Shown piece by piece: positions 62,878 through 64,000 of a stretch of DNA of 64,000 bases. The notes beneath the pieces were generated by a model, which was given only the letters and a program-made list of their open reading frames with translations, ran no database searches and had not been told where the DNA came from. A program made the position numbers and the translations under genes. Each line of letters begins with the position of its first letter. Positions within the stretch are counted from its first letter, which is position 1. This DNA comes from Confluentibacter lentus (GTDB taxonomy: Bacteria; Bacteroidota; Bacteroidia; Flavobacteriales; Flavobacteriaceae), in the NCBI RefSeq assembly GCF_002806995.1, contig NZ_NIHE01000004.1:1-64000 (forward strand). Direction: 5' to 3'.

Positions 62878-63708
62878 ATGAAAACTATAAAACTACTTTT
62901 AATCTGCTTTTTTGTTACAGCATACTCTTTCGCAGATATTTCCTCAACTGAAAAGGATGCCTTAATGGCACTATACAATGATACAAATGGCAGTAATTGG
63001 AATGCTACCTGGGATTTAAACAAGTCTGTAGATACTTGGTACGGAATCAAAATAGAAAACGATAAGATAGTTGAGATTAATTTACCTTTTAATAATCTTG
63101 AAGGTAAGTTGCCTGAAGAAATAGGTAGTTTATTATCTTTAAGAGTATTAAATTTTGGATTTAATAAAATAAGTGGCACGATACCAACTTCTATTAAAAA
63201 TCTAAAAGAGTTAACCTCTTTAGAACTATTCATGAATAAGTTAGAAGGAACGATACCTTCTGAATTAGGTGAACTAAAAAAATTAGAATCATTAAAATTA
63301 TATAGTAATAACCTTACAGGTGAAATACCATCTGAATTAATGGGGTTAATCAATTTAAAAGAACTTTTATTAGGAAGCAATTTTTTAACAGGAACCATTC
63401 CAAACGAAATTCATCAATTAAGTAAGTTGGAAAAGTTAAGTTTGATGGATAATAAATTAGAAGGTGAAATACCAGTAGAAATTGCACAATTAGGCCAATT
63501 GGAAGAATTGGTGTTATCTAGCAACAAATTAACAGGTGATTTACCAATGGAATTTATAAACTTGAAAAATTTGAATACCATTATGGTAAGTGATAATAAT
63601 TTGAATCAAGAATATATTAGTGTTTCAGGTAAAAATCCGCCAAGTATCATTCAATTAGAAATGCATGGACAAAATGCTACGGCCATCATGGATATTGAAA
63701 AAGAATAG
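62878..63708 (+). CDS. Secreted leucine-rich-repeat protein
   Basis: A 276-residue exported protein: signal peptide (MKTIKLLLICFFVTAYSFA), an N-terminal cap of the plant-LRR type (STEKDALMALYNDTNGSNWNATWDLN), then about seven 24-residue repeats with the plant-specific consensus LxxLxxLxLxxNxLxGxIPxxIG, e.g. LKKLESLKLYSNNLTGEIPSEL. The C-terminus (about 245-276) is a short cap with no T9SS sorting tail recognised. It is likely to bind proteins or glycans at the surface. Its upstream region is long and has possible regulator sites, so it may be a regulated adhesion or interaction factor. It ends at a terminator at 63737. Confidence 0.88.
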   Translation: MKTIKLLLICFFVTAYSFADISSTEKDALMALYNDTNGSNWNATWDLNKSVDTWYGIKIENDKIVEINLPFNNLEGKLPEEIGSLLSLRVLNFGFNKISGTIPTSIKNLKELTSLELFMNKLEGTIPSELGELKKLESLKLYSNNLTGEIPSELMGLINLKELLLGSNFLTGTIPNEIHQLSKLEKLSLMDNKLEGEIPVEIAQLGQLEELVLSSNKLTGDLPMEFINLKNLNTIMVSDNNLNQEYISVSGKNPPSIIQLEMHGQNATAIMDIEKE

Positions 63709-63736
63709 TTTTAGTTAGAATTTCTTAAATCTTAAA

Positions 63737-63770
63737 GAGAGGTTGTATTTAAATACAGCCTCTTTTTTTT
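63737..63770 (+). terminator. Intrinsic terminator after the LRR gene
   Basis: AGAGG-TTGTATTT and AAATACAGCCTCT form a 13-bp stem with one mismatch and almost no loop, followed by a long T-run, about 29 bases after the stop. Confidence 0.8.
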
Positions 63771-63783
63771 ATAATTTTATGGG

Positions 63784-63963
63784 ATGATAGAACATTATTT
63801 TAGTTGTCCGTATTGTTGGGAAAGCATTTCTATGCTATTGGATTCTTCTATTTCAAAACAATCCTATATTGAAGATTGTGAAGTGTGTTGCAACCCAATA
63901 CAAGTTACAGTTGAATTTTTCGACATGGAACTTATAGATTTTCAGGCGGATAGTGTTGAGTAA
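63784..63963 (+). CDS. CPXCG-motif cysteine-rich small protein
   Basis: A 59-residue protein with two cysteine clusters: SCPYCWES (Cys8 and Cys11, the CPxC motif) and DCEVCCNP (Cys32, Cys35, Cys36). This pattern is that of the CPXCG family, small proteins with a probable zinc site and no known function. The last part is acidic (EFFDMELIDFQADSVE). It starts just after the LRR terminator. The frame is closed by TAA at 63961, and a second TAA follows at once. Confidence 0.8.
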   Translation: MIEHYFSCPYCWESISMLLDSSISKQSYIEDCEVCCNPIQVTVEFFDMELIDFQADSVE

Positions 63964-64000
63964 TAATATTTTTAAATATAATCATTGTAAAAATTAAAAA

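Noticed and set aside
62856-63398. 180-codon open frame on the minus strand across the LRR gene
   Set aside because: It is the complement of the regular leucine-rich repeats, which by their periodic codons leave the opposite frame open.

Overview
The window is AT-rich chromosomal DNA from a member of the Bacteroidota, almost certainly a marine or environmental Flavobacteriaceae. Evidence: the gliding and type IX secretion genes gldB-gldC and gldK-gldL-gldM-gldN; the exosortase XrtF pair; promoters with the Bacteroidota -7 box TAnnTTTG instead of a sigma-70 -10 box; no Shine-Dalgarno sequences; and many lipoproteins and signal peptides ending in xFAQ or xxSQ. No rRNA, tRNA, CRISPR array, transposase or phage gene is visible, so this is mostly core chromosome with small accessory insertions.

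Layout. 1-118 is the tail of a gene entering from the left. 131-5553 holds a CRTAC1/FG-GAP lipoprotein, a CtlX-type citrulline hydrolase and a TPR sensor histidine kinase. 6011-11455 holds argS and a 1132-residue ThuA/sugar-dehydrogenase/PKD/cytochrome c lipoprotein. 11548-16096 is an accessory stretch: a SET-domain protein with a CapK-like adenylate-forming enzyme, a DnaG-like fragment, and a two-gene GH43 cassette next to dnaG. 16394-21891 holds dnaG, a pseudo-receiver regulator, nadE, gldB, gldC and a lipoprotein peptide deformylase. 21913-29234 is the leftward purH-mreB-mreC-mreD-mrdA-rodA cell-shape cluster. 29437-30932 holds a GAF methionine sulfoxide reductase and xrtF with its partner. 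30977-34316 is a probable metal-handling module (HYC_CC_PP protein, TonB receptor, HMA protein). 34366-36655 holds an esterase and a beta-barrel protein. 36759-43649 is the leftward miaB / sigma-54 activator / lptE / TPR / secG and groES-groEL block. 43802-53340 runs rightward: a membrane protein, topA, a degenerate ureohydrolase, and gldKLMN. 53471-56903 holds an FAD oxidoreductase, a DUF983 protein and an ABC-F ATPase. 56968-62427 is a leftward RND efflux operon. 62878-63963 holds a secreted leucine-rich-repeat protein and a small cysteine-rich CPXCG protein.

How it fits together. GldK, GldL, GldM and GldN are the core of the type IX secretion motor and outer-membrane ring, and GldB and GldC are gliding accessory proteins. 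MreBCD, RodA and PBP2 drive lateral wall growth. LptE, SecG and GroESL serve envelope biogenesis and folding. The secreted glycosidase, the ThuA/dehydrogenase protein, the FG-GAP protein and the efflux system suit a polysaccharide-degrading surface bacterium.

The most unusual items are: a direct repeat of the dnaG 5' end flanking the GH43 cassette; a response regulator with Glu in place of the phospho-acceptor Asp; a ureohydrolase-fold protein without metal ligands beside gldK; an exported peptide deformylase; a SET/adenylation gene pair; and two loci where opposing -7 boxes interlock. All functions are read from sequence motifs and family knowledge; no database search was run.
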